DNA of 38,727 nt from Bacteroidales bacterium (GTDB lineage Bacteria; Bacteroidota; Bacteroidia; Bacteroidales; Muribaculaceae): assembly GCA_900752535.1 (NCBI GenBank), contig CAADVV010000392.1, positions 1-38,727 of the forward strand, written 5' to 3'. The position numbers were made by a program, and so were the translations under genes. Of this stretch, positions 6,709 through 16,226 are shown piece after piece. The number at the start of each line of letters is the position of its first letter. The stretch's first letter is position 1. The notes below the pieces were generated by a model. The model was not told the DNA's origin, did no database searches, and worked only from the letters and a program-made list of their open reading frames with translations.

Positions 6709-8196
6709 ATGGCAAAAGACCAGAACTTAGAAGAAGTGCTTATCGCCCGCAACAACGATACCGGGCAGGTAGGCGCGGTGACCGGACTCAACGAGGACGG
6801 CACACCAAAGATGACCGATGTAAAGTCGGCGAAACTCTCAGACCTCGTGAAATTTTCCAAAGGTCAGAACCCGCTGGAGGCTTTCCTCTCCAACTTCGTC
6901 CGCCAGTGCAAGAACCCCACTACCTTCGGATTCTTCCGAGTACCCGCCGACCGCTATGAGACAGTCGGCACCGTAATCGGGGATTTCGCAAAAGACCCCG
7001 TGGCAAACGCCGATATGCTGAAGAACAACAAGGTTGATCTCCCGCAGGATACGCAGGACAACAAACTGGAGGCGCAGACGGCCGAACAGTCCAAGCAGTC
7101 GCCGGCAGGCTCCCCGCAGGAGGAACAGCAGGCACAATCCAACGCACAGGCATCCGCAAAGGAGACCAGACACTCCGCCATCGACGAAAGCAAAATCGAC
7201 TGGGCGAACCTCAAGGAGAAATGGGGCATCGACCGCGATGAGCTGGAAAAATCGGGAGACCTCCGCGAAATGCTCTACAACCGCAAGTCAAGGGTCGTCA
7301 CCGTCACCCCGACATTCGCCGGAGAGAAATTCCCCATCGACGCGCGGCTGTCATTCCGAACCAATGCGGACGGCAATGTCAAGGTGGTGCCGCACTTCAT
7401 CCACCGTGAGCCGAAACTCGACCAGAAATTTGAGGGCTACGAGTTCAGCAAGGAAGACAAGGCGGCTCTGCGCGAGACCGGCAATCTCGGCAAGGTAGTG
7501 GAACTGACCGACAAGAACGGCGAGAAAGTGCCGTCATACGTCAGCATCGACCGATACACCAACGAGATAGTCTCCGTCCCCGTTAAGGATGTGTTTGTCC
7601 GCGACACCGTGGGCCAGACAAAACTGACCGTCGCCGAGGTCATGCAACTCAAAGAAGGCAAGGCACTCCCTCCGAAAGAGATAACAGACAAGAACGGCAA
7701 GACCTACACCGTGGTGCTTCAGGTGTCGGCGGACCGCAAGGGTGTGGAGTTTGTACCCGGCGCGACCAGAAAGCAGGAACAGGCGCAGTCGCAGACACAG
7801 AACAACACCACGAATCAGCAGCAGTCGTCGTGGCTCACGAAGGACGGCAAGATCAAGCCCCTTTCCAAATGGGCGAAAATCCCTCTCACCGAACAGCAGC
7901 AGAAGGACTACGCCGAGGGACGCGTGGCGGAACTTACCAACCGCCTCGACGACAAGGGACAGCCATGCACGGTATATCTCTGGTTCAACCCGGAGAAACA
8001 GCGTCCCAACACATCGCTCAACGACCCCCGCGTGAAAGTCGCCGAGGAATCAAAGACTCAGAAGGCCGTCAACAACGACGGACTTACCAACGAGGCGACA
8101 AGCAAAGTGGCTGAACCGCTCCAGAAATATCAGACGGCTCCCAAGAACGAGAGCCAGATGCGCCAGCAGCGCAAGCCAAAAGGCCCGAAGATGTAA
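6709..8196 (+). CDS. DUF3945 domain protein of the ICE
   Basis: A 495-residue hydrophilic protein. The N-terminal 95 residues (AKDQNLEEVLIARNNDTGQVGAVTG...) look like the DUF4099 region that I associate with these ICE proteins. Residues about 105-160 are a Gln/Ala-rich linker. From about 165 there are repeated DUF3945-like units, each with a KFEGYEFSKEDKAAL-type helix and a strand pair such as VPSYVSIDRYTNEIVSV. A shorter third unit lies near 370-440. The tail is basic. The function is unknown. Its place between HTH proteins and the Exc-like protein corresponds to orf3 of the CTnDOT excision operon, and a DNA-associated accessory role is inference. Confidence 0.8.
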   Translation: MAKDQNLEEVLIARNNDTGQVGAVTGLNEDGTPKMTDVKSAKLSDLVKFSKGQNPLEAFLSNFVRQCKNPTTFGFFRVPADRYETVGTVIGDFAKDPVANADMLKNNKVDLPQDTQDNKLEAQTAEQSKQSPAGSPQEEQQAQSNAQASAKETRHSAIDESKIDWANLKEKWGIDRDELEKSGDLREMLYNRKSRVVTVTPTFAGEKFPIDARLSFRTNADGNVKVVPHFIHREPKLDQKFEGYEFSKEDKAALRETGNLGKVVELTDKNGEKVPSYVSIDRYTNEIVSVPVKDVFVRDTVGQTKLTVAEVMQLKEGKALPPKEITDKNGKTYTVVLQVSADRKGVEFVPGATRKQEQAQSQTQNNTTNQQQSSWLTKDGKIKPLSKWAKIPLTEQQQKDYAEGRVAELTNRLDDKGQPCTVYLWFNPEKQRPNTSLNDPRVKVAEESKTQKAVNNDGLTNEATSKVAEPLQKYQTAPKNESQMRQQRKPKGPKM

Positions 8197-8237
8197 TCTT
8201 CAAAAGCAGGGATAATTCCCTAAAACCGAAACGGCAT

Positions 8238-8261
8238 ACCGGAGAGTCCGGAATCTCCGGT
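8238..8261 (+). promoter_or_regulatory. hairpin between the DUF3945 and topoisomerase-like genes
   Basis: ACCGGAGA (8238-8245) pairs perfectly with TCTCCGGT (8254-8261) around an eight-base loop. No T-run follows, so it is more likely a processing or partial-attenuation structure. Just after it, ACCACTAATCC (8275-8285) repeats part of the sequence found after rteC. Confidence 0.5.
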
Positions 8262-8315
8262 GCTATCTCAGAAAACCACTAATCCAAAAATATCCACCCA
8301 AATAAAAAAGCAAAA

Positions 8316-9482
8316 ATGAAACAGAAAAATATCATAACCGTCGTGACAGACCATCAGATCACAGCGGATACAATCGCCAGAGCCATCGGCGCGAATGAAA
8401 AACACGAGGGTTACTACCTCGGCAACGGCTATGCCGTGACATGGACAAACGGACAGCTCGTTGAGGCAACCTTCTCACCGCAGGAGTGCTTCGTACTCTC
8501 GACAACTATGGATAGCCGCCTCGCCTATGCCCATAACTTCAAGTTCGCCATGCGCGACTACGACGAGCTTGTCGGCTACAAAAAATCTGCCGAGGACATC
8601 CGACAGCTCGACACAATCAAGGCATTGTGGAAGATGAGCCTGACGGTTGTGAACGCCATGCGCCCCGACATTACCGGAGACCTCGATTTCCTGAGCCTCT
8701 ACTACTTCATCGGCTGCCCGGTGGACACGCGCCGCGCATGGCTCCCCGTGCTGACAAGGAAAGCCATCGTCCATGCCGTGAACCACGGGCCTCAGAACCG
8801 CAAGGAATACGAGAAATGGCTGGAGGAATCCATCTACAACGCCATCGTACAGGCCGCAGAGGAAAACGCCGAACTGAAAGGGTCGCCCGCAGTAGAGGAA
8901 ATATCCGTCGCCGACGCCGCCAAAGATGCGGAATGTGCCGGCGTACCCGCCCCAGCTCCCGGAGAACAGCGCGAGGGAGACAACTATATAGGGGTAATCA
9001 CCGACCGCTGCCCCCTGTTCAACCTCCCGGCCCTGATGATTCAGGCAGCCTGTGAGCTGGACTATACCCACGAAAAGACAATACTGACAGCATACCGGCT
9101 GTATGCCAAGAAACTCATATCATATCCCGCCGGGTTGCAGAACACCGTCCCCGGCGGAGTATGGAAAGCGATGCTCCGCAATATGGAGATGCTGCGCTAC
9201 AACAGCAGGTGGGGCCGCTCGGTGGGCGAAGTCAAGCCCTCCAAGTGCCACAATTTCCGCAACGGCGAAAGCGTGTATAACGGCTTCGGTATCGTAACCA
9301 CCGGACTGCACCCCACGGATCTCAGCCGCGACGAGGAAAAGCTCTACAACCTCATAGTCAAGCGCGTCATCGACGCCTTCGCCCCAGATACCTACGGCAA
9401 GAGTCGTAAGTCCAAAAGCGGTAAGAAGAATCGCCGCTACAAGAACAGAAAGAACAAGGCGAAAACGGTTAAAATCGCCTAA
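8316..9482 (+). CDS. degenerate topoisomerase III-like protein (CTnDOT Exc-like)
   Basis: A 388-residue protein that follows the plan of bacterial topoisomerase III but lacks its chemistry. Residues 5-42 align by eye with the topoisomerase N-terminus (GANEKHEGYYLGNGYAVTW matches the usual GANKRMDGYYEGNGYQVTW pattern), but the metal-binding glutamate of the AEKPS motif is gone. The acidic Toprim motif (normally like DAGQEGEL) appears as PDITGDL near residue 127, while the following LGCPV..R.W...LT..AI pattern is kept. The catalytic-tyrosine region reads LISYPAGLQ with Tyr270, losing the usual Arg-Thr-Asp. The tail is very basic. It is much shorter than active enzymes (about 650-700 residues). 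In CTnDOT, Exc is required for excision, and as I recall its topoisomerase activity is dispensable, so a structural DNA-binding role fits. Confidence 0.7.
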   Translation: MKQKNIITVVTDHQITADTIARAIGANEKHEGYYLGNGYAVTWTNGQLVEATFSPQECFVLSTTMDSRLAYAHNFKFAMRDYDELVGYKKSAEDIRQLDTIKALWKMSLTVVNAMRPDITGDLDFLSLYYFIGCPVDTRRAWLPVLTRKAIVHAVNHGPQNRKEYEKWLEESIYNAIVQAAEENAELKGSPAVEEISVADAAKDAECAGVPAPAPGEQREGDNYIGVITDRCPLFNLPALMIQAACELDYTHEKTILTAYRLYAKKLISYPAGLQNTVPGGVWKAMLRNMEMLRYNSRWGRSVGEVKPSKCHNFRNGESVYNGFGIVTTGLHPTDLSRDEEKLYNLIVKRVIDAFAPDTYGKSRKSKSGKKNRRYKNRKNKAKTVKIA

Positions 9483-9543
9483 ACCCTCTTGAAATCAAGA
9501 CAGAATAACCATATCTATCCCTCCCGTGTCAGGATAATTTATT

Positions 9544-9551
9544 ATCTTTGC
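9544..9551 (+). promoter_or_regulatory. -7 box of the DUF1896/methylase operon
   Basis: TATCTTTG fits TAnnTTTG. It gives a leader of about 135 bases before the DUF1896 start, long enough to hold the hairpin and terminator described next. Confidence 0.55.
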
Positions 9552-9561
9552 AACTGATTCT

Positions 9562-9639
9562 GCGTCATTATGTTTTTTTGTTTCATTTTTGACGCGGATT
9601 AGTGGTTGGACATCGGGAGGGATACCCGGTGTCCTTTTT
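9562..9639 (+). terminator. leader with hairpin and internal rho-independent terminator (attenuator)
   Basis: Between the promoter and the start codon lie GCGTCA (9562-9567) paired with TGACGC (9590-9595). These are followed by GGACATCGGG (9608-9617) paired with CCCGGTGTCC (9625-9634, one G-U) and five T (9635-9639). The second is a standard intrinsic terminator inside a leader, so expression of the downstream genes should need read-through. The bases from 9596 to 9616, which cover nine of the ten bases of the left terminator arm, are perfectly complementary to RNA read just after rteC. Confidence 0.7.
9596..9616 (+). repeat. 21-base inverted copy of the rteC 3' region
   Basis: These 21 bases (beginning GGATTAGTGGTTGGACATC) are the exact reverse complement of 37156-37176, which begins 11 bases after the rteC stop codon. 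The match stops on both sides. The two transcripts would be perfectly complementary over this length. Confidence 0.9.
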
Positions 9640-9692
9640 CATTATCCTTTGGAAATAGAGGGCATCGGCAACCACTATATCCGCATCCCCCG

Positions 9693-10139
9693 ATGAAACA
9701 TAACATAGAATTGCCGGAGGCAGACTTCTTCCAAGTCTATCTCCGAGGTCATCTCATTGACCATCATTTTCCCCAGAGAGACAATAAGAATTTCATAGAA
9801 ACCCGCTCGGACGAGGCATACGACACATTCGTGTCGGCACGTCTGGAGGGGACGCCCGTTCCGATTGCCCGTGAGCTGGCGATGCGCACACTCCTTGCCG
9901 GGCTGTATGTGTCGCGCTACGACATAATATATAATGTGGTGGAGGAAAACCTCTGGCTGCGTCTGCCGCCGGAGTATATGCCTGATTTCGCCGTACATCT
10001 GCTCGGACAGAAACCTGTCAGCGACATACTCGACCGTTACGAGGTCAACGGCGACTTCCTTGACAGGGAGACACATCAGCCGATGCTGACAGAACTGCTC
10101 GGAACAATCACCGAAATACTGGACAGCTATGACTTATAA
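9693..10139 (+). CDS. DUF1896 family protein
   Basis: I start this at ATG 9693 (MKHNIELPEADFFQVYLRGHLIDHHFP), giving 148 residues. An upstream in-frame ATG at 9606 would fall inside the terminator hairpin and add 29 unlikely residues. The opening segment, with a following RAYD-like EAYDTFVSARLEG, and the end segment LTELLGTITEILDSY are what I remember of DUF1896, a small helical family of unknown function found in Bacteroidetes mobile elements. The gene overlaps the next by 11 bases, so it is coupled to the methylase-helicase. A role as partner or modulator of that large protein is inference. Confidence 0.85.
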   Translation: MKHNIELPEADFFQVYLRGHLIDHHFPQRDNKNFIETRSDEAYDTFVSARLEGTPVPIARELAMRTLLAGLYVSRYDIIYNVVEENLWLRLPPEYMPDFAVHLLGQKPVSDILDRYEVNGDFLDRETHQPMLTELLGTITEILDSYDL

Positions 10140-13100
10140 CCGCCTCCGTACCATGCGCGACAACATCGAGGCGATAAGGCTTGCCTTTCGCCTCGGCGTT
10201 GCCGGACGCTCGGCACAGAATGCCGAGGAGCGCGATATACTGCGGAAATATGCAGGCTTTGGCGGATTGAAATGTATCCTCAATGAAGCCAATGATTTAG
10301 AGGATGCCGCCAAATGGAGCAAATCCGACATCGAATTGTTTGCACCGACAGTGGAACTGCGTCGTCTTATCCATGACTATTCAAAGGATGACAGGGAGTT
10401 TGCGCGGTATATGGACTCGCTGAAAGCGTCGGTGCTGACGGCGTTCTATACCGACAACCGCATCGTTGATGCCATTTCTGATTCGTTGAAATATTCCGGC
10501 GTCGAGGTGAGAAGTTTTCTGGAACCGTCTGCCGGACAGGGTGCTTTCATTGACTCCTTTCTACGCAATGACCGTTACCCCGGTGCCGAGGTACTGGCGT
10601 ATGAGAAGGATTTGCTTACAGGCAAAATCCTTTCGGCATTGCATCCGTCCATTTTGACACGCATTGAAGGCTTTGAGAAGATTGAGCGTGATTTCAACGG
10701 CTATTTCGATGTCGCCGCCTCAAATATTCCCTTCGGGGATTTCGCGGTTGCAGACCCGGCGTATGCTGTGAGCAAGGAGATCGCCTACCGTCAGGCGACC
10801 AAGACAATTCACAATTATTTCTTTCTCAAAGCACTCGACCAAGTGCGCGAGGGCGGACTGGTCGCTTTCATAGCATCCCAGGGTGTTATGAACGCCGGCA
10901 GTCCTTTCATCAGGATGGAGCTGGTGAAGCGTGCCGACCTTGTGGCGGCGTTGCGTCTGCCAAACAACACGTTCAGCGATAATGCCGGAACAGATGCCGG
11001 GTCTGACCTTATCATTCTCCAGAAGCATACAGGTAAGAAGGCGTTGTCGGCTGATGAGGAGTTTTTCATCCAGTCGGTCGTTGACCGTGGTACGAAAGTG
11101 TCTGGCAACAAGTTCTTTCAGGCGTTTCCCCAGAATGTGATATGCACTGATGCTAAAGTCGGCACAGATCAATTCGGTAAACCAGCAATCATCTACAAAC
11201 ATGAAGGCGGAGTCGATGGTATAGCCGGGGACTTGCGCAAGGCTCTTGATGAATCGCTGCACCTGCGTCTGAATCTGGAGCTGTATAATTCCAATGGTAT
11301 AAAACCTCCCACGCCAGACCCTGTCAAGCCGACTCCGACACCGAAGCCGGAGGTAAAGCCGACACCCGAAGTAAAGCCGGAATCACCGAAACAGAAACCG
11401 CTTGCCGAGAAGATTGAACAGAAGAATGAGCCTTTGCTCAAACAGTATCAGGAGATGAAAAAGAAACATCCCGATGCCATTCTTATGTTCCGTGTCGGTG
11501 ATTTCTACGAGATTTTCGGAAAAGATGCAGTTGAAGCATCGGAGATACTGGGCATTACACTGACCCGCCGGATGAACGGTATTGACAACCGAATAGAGTT
11601 GGCGGGATTTCCCCATCATGCACTTGACACTTATCTGCCTAAACTTGTGCGGGCCGGTAAACGTGTGGCTATATGTGAGCAACTTGAAGATCCGAAACTC
11701 AAAAGGACTACCAAGCAGAAAGTTGTCGAGACAGTTACGCCTAACCAGTCTCCGAAAACTGAGCCGAAACCTGTCAATCCACCGAAGCAGGGACCCGACA
11801 AAGAGATAGAGACCGATGGCAGGCCCGATTATTCGGACAATCCGGACCCGCGTCTCTTTGCCTACAATCTTTTCGGCGAGCTGGAGCCTATCGGCAAACC
11901 GAAACGGCAACCCAGACACAGCGAGGATGCTCCCAAACCAAAACCAAGCGTAGCGGTCAAAGACATTCCTGTTCAAAAATTCCGTCCTCTCTCTGAAAAG
12001 GAACTCGAATTTTACGGCTCTTTGAACTGGGAGGACAATCCGCCCATTAACGGATTCTATGAGACCATGATGTCGATTGCCCATCGTCAGATGGAGGAGA
12101 TGCGTCTGGAAAGAGAGGCTAAGGAAGCGGCACAATCCGCCGGAATAGCACCCGGAGAGACATATATCGAAAAGACCGAAGGCGATTTCATTCCCGGTGG
12201 TCGTGCCCGACAGCCGAAAGTTACGGCTATTCCCATTGAGCGCGATATGTCGCCGCGTCCTTTCTCGGAGGATATTCAGTTCTTCCATAAAAATGGCTCA
12301 ATGGTCGTGCAGGACGGCATGGTCGGATTTCTGTCAGATGTCAGAAAGACGGGAGCCACATTTACGCCTCTTGGTCTAAAACCTGAACAGGAGAAGCGTG
12401 CCATGTTGTATATCAGCATATCGGAGACATACCAGCAGCTCTATAACTACGAGGCGGAGACACATGAGCCATCGGAGCATTTGCGCGAACATCTCAATCA
12501 GTATTATGATGAATTTGTCGCCCGATACGGCAATCTCAATGAGAAACAGAATGTCAAGTTCATCCTTATGGACGCCAACGGTCGTGACGCACTGGCATTG
12601 GAACGTGGCGAGAACGGTCAGTTTGTCAAGGCTGACATCTTCGACCATCCCGTTTCATTCTCTCTTGATGAGGTTACAAGTGTAGATACTCCGCTGGAGG
12701 CACTGACCGCGTCGCTCAACAAATACGGTGAGGTAAATCTCGAATATATGTCGTCATTGGTGGATATGGATGAGGACGCAATGGTGGAGAACCTTGCGGG
12801 ACACATCTACTACAATCCGCTTGTGAGCAATTACGAGATAAAAGACCGCTTCATCGCCGGCAATGTAGTTGCCAAAGCAGAGGCTGTCAAGGCATGGATT
12901 GACCGAGAGGAAGAACGCATCAAGGGATTTCCCGGTTATGACGGCATAGAACCTTTCATCGCCATGTCGCAGGACTCCCTCAAAGCATTGGAGGAAGCCC
13001 GGCCCCGCCGCATCGAGTTCGACGAACTTGATTTCAACTTCGGTGAGCGATGGATACCTACCGGCATATACTCCGCATATATGAGCCATCTGTATGAAAC

Positions 13101-16100
13101 AGAAATTAAGATAGCCTATTCTTCCTCGATGGATGAGTATTCGGCAGATGCGCCACACAAAAACATGAAGATATGGGAGGAATTCTGTGTCAAAGGTTAT
13201 TATCGTGTCTATGACGGCATGAGCCTTCTTAAACACGCTCTTCACAATACCATACCTGACATAAAGAAGTCAATCGGCAAAGATGATGACGGGCACGACA
13301 TAAAGGTTCCCGACAATGAGGCGATACAGCTTGCCAATGCCAAGATTGATGAAATCCGAAACGGATTTACAGACTGGCTGGAGGCTCAAAGCCCGGAGTT
13401 CAAAGAACGGTTAGTGGATTTGTATAACAACAAGTTCAACTGCTTTGTGCGTCCTAAATATGACGGCAGCCATCAGACATTTCCCGACCTCAACATGAAA
13501 ATGTTGGGAGACCGCTATGGAATAAACTCCATTTATCAGAGCCAGAAGGACTGTATCTGGATGCTGAAACAGAACGGCGGCGGTATTTGTGATTTTGAGG
13601 TGGGCTGTGGTAAAACGCTGATAATGTGCATTGCGGCACATGAAATGAAGCGTCTGGGGCTGGCACACAAACCGATGATTATCGGACTTAAAGCCAATGT
13701 TGCCGAGATTGCCATGACCTATCAGTCTGCCTATCCCAATGCCCGCATATTGTTCGCCGATGAAAAGAGTTTCAAGGCTGATAACCGTGTTGATTTCTTC
13801 AACAACATCAAGAACAACGACTACGACTGCGTAATCATGTCGCACGACCAGTTCGGCAAGATACCGCAGTCGCCGGAGATGCAGCAGCAGATTCTTCAGG
13901 CTGAACTTGATACCGTTGAGGAAAATCTCGAAGTGGTGAAGCAACAGGGACATGATGTGTCGCGTGGTATGCTCAAAGGTCTTATCAAGCGTAAGGAGAA
14001 CCTTACTGCCAAGATTGCCACCATACAGTATCAGATGGAGCAGAACAAGGACAGTGTCGTGGATTTCAAGCAGATGGGCATCGACCACATATTTGTGGAC
14101 GAGAGTCACCAGTTCAAGAACCTTATGTTCAACACCCGGCATGACCGAGTGGCGGGACTGGGCAACAGCGAGGGAAGCCAGAGGGCACTCAATCTGTTGT
14201 ATGCCATACGCACCATTCAGGAGCGTACAGGCAAGGATTTGGGTGCTACTTTTCTCAGTGGTACCACCATATCCAATAGCCTGACTGAACTGTATCTGTT
14301 GTTCAAGTATCTGCGCCCGAATGAGCTTGAAAGGCAGGAGATTAAATGCTTCGATGCGTGGGCTGCTATATTCGCCAAAAAGACAACTGACTTCGAGTTC
14401 AATGTCACCAATCACATTGTGCAAAAGGAGCGTTTCAGGTACTTTATCAAGGTGCCGGAGTTGGCGGCATTCTACAACGAGATTACCGATTACCGCACGG
14501 CGCAGGATGTAGGAGTTGACCGACCTCAGAAGAACGAGATACTCCACAATATTCCTCCGACTCCTGCACAGGAAGAGTTCATTCAGAAGCTGATGGAATT
14601 TGCCAAAACCGGTGATGCAACCATTCTCGGACGGGCGCCGTTGTCTGAAACCGAGGAGAAGGCTAAGATGCTTATCGCCACGGACTATGCCCGAAAGATG
14701 GCACTCGATATGCGTATGATTGACTCGGAGTACGGTGATGACCCGAACAACAAGGCCAACCACTGCGCCCGTATGATAGCGGAATATTACCGCCGATATG
14801 ACGAGCAGAAGGGCACACAGTTTGTATTCAGCGATTTATCGACATATAAGCCCGGCGAGTGGAATATCTATTCCGAAATCAAGCGAAAACTGATTGAGGA
14901 CTATGGTATTCCGGCGCATGAGATCCGGTTTATACAGGAGTGTAAGACGGAACGAAGCCGAAAGGCTGTCATTCAGGCTATGAATGACGGCGATGTCCGT
15001 GTTCTCTTTGGTTCGACAAGTATGCTCGGAACAGGCGTGAACGCTCAACGCAGGGCTGTTGCGGTCCATGAGCTTGAATGCCCCTGGCGCCCAAGCGATC
15101 TGGAGCAGCGTGAGGGACGCGCTATCCGTGCCGGTAACGAGGTTGCCAAACTTTATGCCGACAACAAGGTGGATGTAATAATCTACGCGGTCGAGAAATC
15201 TCTGGACTCCTATAAGTTCAATCTTCTTCACTGCAAGGCTACCTTCATTGCCCAGCTCAAATCCGGCGCGCTCGGAGCGAGAACCATCGACGAGGGCGCG
15301 ATGGATGAGAAGAACGGTATGAATTTCTCTGAGTATATGGCGATTCTGTCAGGAAACACAGACCTGTTGGAAAAGGCGAAGCTCGAAAAGCGCATAGCGG
15401 CACTTGAAAGTGGACGCAAGGCGCATAATAAGGGTATATCCGATTCTAAGTTCAGGTCCCAGACAGTCACCCACGACATTGCCAACAACGAGGCGGCAAT
15501 CGAGAGGATGAAGGCTGATGTCGCCCGCTACGAGGCGGTTGTCAGGAGAGACAAGGAAGGCAATCCCCTGAACAATCTCACCATCGACACCTGCCATCTG
15601 TCCGATGAGAAGAATATGGGTATCCATCTGCAAGGGCTGGCGCAGCGTACCGACACAAACGGGCAGTATCAGCGTATTGGCGAGGTCTATGGTTTCCCGA
15701 TTTCCATTATTTCGGAGCGTACCCTCGTTGACGGCAAAGAGGCTGTTCAGAATCGCTTTGTGGTTGAAGGCAACTACAAATACAAGTTCAACAACGGCTT
15801 CATCGCCATGAGCGACACCCATGCCGCCTGCATGAACTTCGTGAATGCTTTGGAGAAGATACCCGGCATAATCGCCCAGTATGAGGAACGGACAGCCAAA
15901 CTGAAAGCAGATGTTCCCCAGCTCGAAGCCATTATCTCGAAGCCGTGGGGCAAGGAGGATGAACTGAAACAGCTTAAATCCGAACTTGCCGCGCTTGACC
16001 GTAAGATTACGGCTGAACTTGCCCCAAAGCATGATGAAAAGGACGGCGAGGAAGTCAAGCGAGATGAAAAATCCCAACAGACAAATGTCATTGATAGTCC

Positions 16101-16218
16101 TTCACATTCGTCAGATTCAAAGGAATCATTGGTCGCTGAACCTTTGGTCGGTTATACCCAATGGGATATAAAAACCAATACACCTCAATCATCTCCGCTC
16201 AATTTTAAAAGGCTTTGA
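10129..16218 (+). CDS. giant N6-methylase / MutS-I / SF2 helicase protein (DarB-like)
   Basis: A 2029-residue multidomain protein. Residues about 90-310 are an N6-adenine methylase-like domain with the SAM motif LEPSAGQGAF (131-140) and a motif IV of the form Asn199-Ile-Pro-Phe202. After a Pro/Lys-rich linker, residues about 439-545 match the MutS mismatch-recognition domain I, including Phe459-Tyr-Glu461. A long central region (about 600-1100) has no motif I know. The helicase follows: Walker A FEVGCGKT with Lys1162, DESH at 1324-1327, and motif VI Gln1660-REGRAIR1667. The C-terminus is coiled coil. Such proteins are typical of Bacteroides ICEs and resemble phage P1 DarB, an anti-restriction protein. 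DNA modification or protection during transfer is inference. It overlaps the DUF1896 gene. Confidence 0.88.
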   Translation: MTYNRLRTMRDNIEAIRLAFRLGVAGRSAQNAEERDILRKYAGFGGLKCILNEANDLEDAAKWSKSDIELFAPTVELRRLIHDYSKDDREFARYMDSLKASVLTAFYTDNRIVDAISDSLKYSGVEVRSFLEPSAGQGAFIDSFLRNDRYPGAEVLAYEKDLLTGKILSALHPSILTRIEGFEKIERDFNGYFDVAASNIPFGDFAVADPAYAVSKEIAYRQATKTIHNYFFLKALDQVREGGLVAFIASQGVMNAGSPFIRMELVKRADLVAALRLPNNTFSDNAGTDAGSDLIILQKHTGKKALSADEEFFIQSVVDRGTKVSGNKFFQAFPQNVICTDAKVGTDQFGKPAIIYKHEGGVDGIAGDLRKALDESLHLRLNLELYNSNGIKPPTPDPVKPTPTPKPEVKPTPEVKPESPKQKPLAEKIEQKNEPLLKQYQEMKKKHPDAILMFRVGDFYEIFGKDAVEASEILGITLTRRMNGIDNRIELAGFPHHALDTYLPKLVRAGKRVAICEQLEDPKLKRTTKQKVVETVTPNQSPKTEPKPVNPPKQGPDKEIETDGRPDYSDNPDPRLFAYNLFGELEPIGKPKRQPRHSEDAPKPKPSVAVKDIPVQKFRPLSEKELEFYGSLNWEDNPPINGFYETMMSIAHRQMEEMRLEREAKEAAQSAGIAPGETYIEKTEGDFIPGGRARQPKVTAIPIERDMSPRPFSEDIQFFHKNGSMVVQDGMVGFLSDVRKTGATFTPLGLKPEQEKRAMLYISISETYQQLYNYEAETHEPSEHLREHLNQYYDEFVARYGNLNEKQNVKFILMDANGRDALALERGENGQFVKADIFDHPVSFSLDEVTSVDTPLEALTASLNKYGEVNLEYMSSLVDMDEDAMVENLAGHIYYNPLVSNYEIKDRFIAGNVVAKAEAVKAWIDREEERIKGFPGYDGIEPFIAMSQDSLKALEEARPRRIEFDELDFNFGERWIPTGIYSAYMSHLYETEIKIAYSSSMDEYSADAPHKNMKIWEEFCVKGYYRVYDGMSLLKHALHNTIPDIKKSIGKDDDGHDIKVPDNEAIQLANAKIDEIRNGFTDWLEAQSPEFKERLVDLYNNKFNCFVRPKYDGSHQTFPDLNMKMLGDRYGINSIYQSQKDCIWMLKQNGGGICDFEVGCGKTLIMCIAAHEMKRLGLAHKPMIIGLKANVAEIAMTYQSAYPNARILFADEKSFKADNRVDFFNNIKNNDYDCVIMSHDQFGKIPQSPEMQQQILQAELDTVEENLEVVKQQGHDVSRGMLKGLIKRKENLTAKIATIQYQMEQNKDSVVDFKQMGIDHIFVDESHQFKNLMFNTRHDRVAGLGNSEGSQRALNLLYAIRTIQERTGKDLGATFLSGTTISNSLTELYLLFKYLRPNELERQEIKCFDAWAAIFAKKTTDFEFNVTNHIVQKERFRYFIKVPELAAFYNEITDYRTAQDVGVDRPQKNEILHNIPPTPAQEEFIQKLMEFAKTGDATILGRAPLSETEEKAKMLIATDYARKMALDMRMIDSEYGDDPNNKANHCARMIAEYYRRYDEQKGTQFVFSDLSTYKPGEWNIYSEIKRKLIEDYGIPAHEIRFIQECKTERSRKAVIQAMNDGDVRVLFGSTSMLGTGVNAQRRAVAVHELECPWRPSDLEQREGRAIRAGNEVAKLYADNKVDVIIYAVEKSLDSYKFNLLHCKATFIAQLKSGALGARTIDEGAMDEKNGMNFSEYMAILSGNTDLLEKAKLEKRIAALESGRKAHNKGISDSKFRSQTVTHDIANNEAAIERMKADVARYEAVVRRDKEGNPLNNLTIDTCHLSDEKNMGIHLQGLAQRTDTNGQYQRIGEVYGFPISIISERTLVDGKEAVQNRFVVEGNYKYKFNNGFIAMSDTHAACMNFVNALEKIPGIIAQYEERTAKLKADVPQLEAIISKPWGKEDELKQLKSELAALDRKITAELAPKHDEKDGEEVKRDEKSQQTNVIDSPSHSSDSKESLVAEPLVGYTQWDIKTNTPQSSPLNFKRL

Positions 16219-16226
16219 GATGAAAA

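Noticed and set aside
8275..8285. Second target for the rteC 3' RNA before the topoisomerase-like gene
   Set aside because: ACCACTAATCC is in the same sense as the rteC 3' region, so the two RNAs would not pair. It may be a shared ancestral fragment, but it does not support regulation.
13411..14763. 450-codon minus-strand frame antisense to the methylase-helicase, and similar frames at 11383-12288 and 15349-16077
   Set aside because: They lie wholly inside a well-supported plus-strand gene with clear helicase and MutS motifs. The opposite frames have no motifs, starts or promoters and result from codon bias.
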